From positions 62,001 through 126,000 of the forward strand of contig JAQJVL010000329.1 in assembly GCA_035578905.1 (NCBI GenBank): a stretch of DNA of 64,000 nucleotides, given 5' to 3'. Every line of letters starts with the position of its first letter. Position 1 is the stretch's first letter. Positions 61,010-64,000 of this stretch are shown piece by piece. The notes under the pieces are model-generated. The model did not search any database and was not told where the DNA came from. It was given only the letters and a program-made list of their open reading frames with translations. This DNA is from Stictocephala bisonia (taxonomy: Eukaryota > Arthropoda > Insecta > Hemiptera > Membracidae). Made by a program: the position numbers and the translations under genes.

Positions 61010-61265
61010 TTGACCAACCCGCCCACCCATACACGTACAGTGGTATTGACCCACCCGCCCACCCATACACGTACAGTGGTATTGACCTACTCGCCAACCC
61101 ATACACGTACAGTGGTATTGATGTATACTTTCACTGTAATACGACCGAATAATAATAACGTATATAATAAGAACTTGCCATGCACATACATTGGCACTGA
61201 CCCACCCACCCATACACGTACATTGGCACTGACCCTCCCACCCACCCACCCATACACGTAAATTA
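61010..61265. repeat. 36-bp minisatellite related to the 2303-2655 array
   Basis: Units of acacgtacagtggtattgac plus cccacccgcccacccat repeat, interrupted by unrelated AT-rich sequence at about 61121-61185. The core acacgtacag and the CCACCC-rich half are shared with the 37-bp array at the other end of the window. Confidence 0.9.
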
Positions 61266-61660
61266 GCAATATATGAGTTTATATTTAACTCATGATCAAA
61301 TCTTTAAGTAGATTATATGCTGATGTAAATATATTTAACTAAAAACTAATTACAAAATAATAAAAAGAAAAAAAATAGTGTCTATTGCACATAAATAAAT
61401 GTTAAATATAATTGAATTTCTTGTCTTACTTTTTTTCCATTTCAGTACCAATAGTAAGACTGTCGTCTATTAGGTGGTTAATACTAATACAAGCATCTAA
61501 ACAAAATAAATAGTTCCTGTTTGAAATTCTTTGAATTTATTTAAAATAAAACAAGCCTAATTGATGATCTACAGCTGATAAAAACTAATATAAAACATCC
61601 TCTTAGTTAATTGTGTTAATTTTCTTATATTTTGTTCTTCTTTATTTATATATTTTTTAA
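61266..61660. other. AT-rich spacer
   Basis: Nothing recognisable. Confidence 0.45.
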
Positions 61661-61664
61661 CACC

Positions 61665-61790
61665 ACTTGCTGGTTCATATGGACTGCAGGCCTTTGCCTG
61701 AAGATTATTTAATCAGTGAAGCATTGACAATCAGCTCAGTTAGATAAATGAACCTTGGACATTGCATTCCGTTGTCCAAAGCTCTAGCCC
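61665..61790 (-). mobile_element. SINE family A, diverged copy
   Basis: On the minus strand caatgtccaaggttcattta, aactgagctgattgtcaatg and aggcctgcagtccatatgaa follow the order of the body blocks of the SINE at 51690-51835. The A-box region is not recognisable any more. Confidence 0.55.
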
Positions 61791-63123
61791 CACATTGGCA
61801 AACATGTACAAAACACAGTTTGTAGCTGTATTTCCTATCAATAATGGTTTCTCACATTACCGTACAGAAAGTACCTGCTGTGCGTTGGCCTTGCTCCTCA
61901 TGGCTATCTGACGGAACACTCACAGTCACGTACGGGTTAGTTTGGCAATGTTAAATGAGTTGTGATACCTGTCTAGCTTGATTCTGTTGACACTATTATT
62001 CCCACAATTAGCATTGAAAGGAATAATTTTACACATAGATTTGTGACACAGCTGAATGAATTGAAAAATCTGCTGATCAATGTTGAACATTTAATTATTT
62101 TATTTTCATTTTTAATTAGACACAAGTATGTATGATAGTAGGACAATATCTTAACACAGATCAACTTGTTTGCTCTCAGTTATACCATATTCAGTTTGAT
62201 GCAATTCATAAATACATTTATTTTCCATTGTAAAGTACAATAAATTTAATGAGATAAATAAAAAATATAAAAAAAAAATTCATAAATGTACAAAATAATA
62301 CAGAATACAATATACTACAGGAGCTAGGCGGGGTTCATAAAGGCACTTTTAGCTGCAGGCCATTTTATTTTTGATTATTGTTTGAACCATATAGAAGAAT
62401 ATAAAAACATATGTTGTCACCCCCAGTGTGGTCGACAAACTGGGTGTAGGGAGGAACATTATGAAAGTAACAGTTAAAGAAACTATGAATATTTCAATAA
62501 CGGTAATAGATACAGGTTAAAAAAACCACCGTCTCATTTAAAAAAGTATGTTCTTTCAAAAAGGTTATTGTGTAAATTGTGCTATCATTTTTGGTTTAAG
62601 AATAAAAATATTTTCCAAGAAAATTATACACGTTTTTCATATTTTTGTTCATTTTAAAACCAACACTGTGTTTTAAGTATGACTTGAAAATAATAACTTA
62701 AAAAAAAGTTTTCCGTCTGTCTGTCTATCTGTTGTTTTTATAAAATATTTTTTATCTCTATAACGGTTTGAGATATTAAATTCAAAATTTGTAGGTTAGT
62801 TTATCTTTACATTGTTGATGTTAAATAAAAGTTTAAAAAAATTACCATTTACCGAAACAAAATGGCAGCCATTTGAAAATTTCAACCCTTAATAACTTTT
62901 AAAGGGGTAGTTTTAGTAAAAAATTATAAGACACATAAAAAAAACCCCTTTTAATTACAAACATTTTGGTACTTTATTTAAACTTTTACAATAAGTGGTT
63001 ACAGAAAAAATTGCAATAATGTAAACTCAGATTTTTGTAAAATTCACTTACTTTTGCTTTAAATTAGAAAATAATATTAAAAATTTTTTGTAAAATTTAA
63101 TGATTATTGCTAAGCAACTTCGC
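61791..63123. other. Non-coding stretch including the 3' flank of the transposase
   Basis: AT-rich. The part from about 62700 probably belongs to the transposon carrying the adjacent transposase (it contains aaaatggcagccattt, a motif style shared with the TA-flanked elements at 55770-58897), but no terminal inverted repeat of CAGGGTGT type was found, so its boundary is unknown. Confidence 0.4.
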
Positions 63124-64000
63124 CTAGTTATTATTTTTTAGTAAATGCTCAATATGTCCTCCTCTGTGCTGGTTGCAAAGTCTAAATCGTTGTAAAGTTG
63201 AACGTCGAATATTTTCAAAAGCATTTTGTTCTTGAATTCTTGCAGCAGCTTCAACAATTCGAGCAACCAAGTCCATGGCGTAACGAACTGGAGTTGAATA
63301 AACCAATTGCTTCATGTGTCCCCAAACGTAAAAATCTAACGGTGTTAGATCTGGGGATCTTGGGGGCCAAGAAACAGGGCTACCGCGTCCGATCCATTGA
63401 TTTTCATAAACTGTATCAAGGTGTTGCCGGACTTCTTTACTAAAGTGAGCTGGAGCTCCATCTTGTTGGAACCACATTTCTCTCCTAATGTCAATAGGTA
63501 CATTTTCGAGTAATTCTGGCAAAACATCTTGAAGGAAAACTAAATATGTTTGTCCATTCAACCTATTTGGCAAAATGTATGGGCCGATTAAGGTGTCATT
63601 TATTATGCCAGCCCACACATTAACAGAAAATCTAACTTGGTGATGGCGTTGAATTGTTCCATGTGGGTTCTCTTGTCCCCAAACATGGTTATTTTTAAAA
63701 TTAAATATTCCTTCACGAGTAAAACTGGTTTCATCAGTAAAGAGAACATTCCTTAAGAGGTTTGGAGAATCTACCTCTTTATGTAACACCCAACGAGAAA
63801 ATTCCAACCTTTTTGCATAATCTTCGGGTTGTAATTCCTGTACCTTTTGACTTTTAAAAGGATATAATAATTGTTCATGCAGTGTTCTCCAAACGGTACT
63901 TTTACTTGCATTCATGTCGTATGCTATGGCCCTTGTACTTGTCGACGGATTATTATCTATGTTTTGGTAAGGCAGCTTCTTCAAAAGCGAGTGTCCGAAC
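63124..64000 (-). CDS. Mariner-like (DD41D-spaced) transposase, N-terminus cut by window edge
   Basis: Cut-and-paste transposase of the Tc1/mariner supergroup. The frame is open from the window edge to stop TAG at 63124-63126; the first ATG-like start reported inside is not convincing, because the frame continues upstream as FGHSLLKK. The visible part starts in the helix-turn-helix region (STRAIAYDMNASKSTVWRTL). The catalytic acids are in LFTDETSF, WFQQDGAPAHF and SPDLTPLDFYVWG; 41 residues separate the second and third, which fits DD41D (rosa-like) elements; the subgroup is inference. After the third acid the chain continues through LVYSTPVRYAMDLVARI to a HIEHLLKNNN end. No internal stop or frameshift is seen in 287 codons, so the copy may be young, possibly active. 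The transposon boundaries were not found. Confidence 0.85.
   Translation of the reverse strand, partial: FGHSLLKKLPYQNIDNNPSTSTRAIAYDMNASKSTVWRTLHEQLLYPFKSQKVQELQPEDYAKRLEFSRWVLHKEVDSPNLLRNVLFTDETSFTREGIFNFKNNHVWGQENPHGTIQRHHQVRFSVNVWAGIINDTLIGPYILPNRLNGQTYLVFLQDVLPELLENVPIDIRREMWFQQDGAPAHFSKEVRQHLDTVYENQWIGRGSPVSWPPRSPDLTPLDFYVWGHMKQLVYSTPVRYAMDLVARIVEAAARIQEQNAFENIRRSTLQRFRLCNQHRGGHIEHLLKNNN

Overview
This looks like a gene-poor stretch of an arthropod nuclear genome, most likely an insect. The evidence is very AT-rich DNA, spliced genes with GT/AG introns, AATAAA signals, non-LTR retrotransposons, a Penelope-like element, Helitrons, tRNA-derived SINEs and mariner-type elements. Nothing prokaryotic or organellar is seen: no operons, rRNA, tRNA genes or CRISPR. 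Species and order cannot be fixed from the sequence alone.

Only three protein genes are well supported, all on the minus strand. (1) A type II membrane glycosyltransferase of the DXD sugar-binding family (24550-25571) carries one frameshift near its 3' end. (2) A small secreted protein with a tract of 17 hexapeptides is assembled from three exons (49203-49707, 51311-51459 and probably 60338-60352), with a TATA box near 60530 and a polyA signal near 49085. Its first intron would be about 8.9 kb and full of repeats. (3) A nearly intact mariner-like (DD41D-spaced) transposase runs off the right edge of the window (63124-64000).

The rest is dominated by tandem repeats. About 16 arrays with different units (216, 37, 97, 134, 25, 31, 28, 32, 88, 139, 163, 103, 45, 35, 82 and 36 bp) cover roughly a quarter of the window. 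The largest is a 103-bp satellite (34884-39823) with a 1757-bp higher-order period. The 32-bp satellite (20711-22130) carries in most units the exact 13-base arm of loxP, and it abuts an 88-bp satellite built of two alternating variants.

Mobile elements fill much of the remainder: non-autonomous Helitrons (1048-1752, 40279-41043, 42396-42914, 44097-44785), a hAT-like element with an 8-bp target duplication (3022-3671), a Penelope-like RT/GIY-YIG relic (25875-27545), three decayed non-LTR retrotransposons plus an RTE-like tail, two SINE families, TA-flanked foldback elements (55770-58897), and two large inverted repeats (7901-9450 and 52231-53262). No single operon-like 'system' is present. 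The most novel items are the hexapeptide-repeat secreted protein and the satellite architecture.
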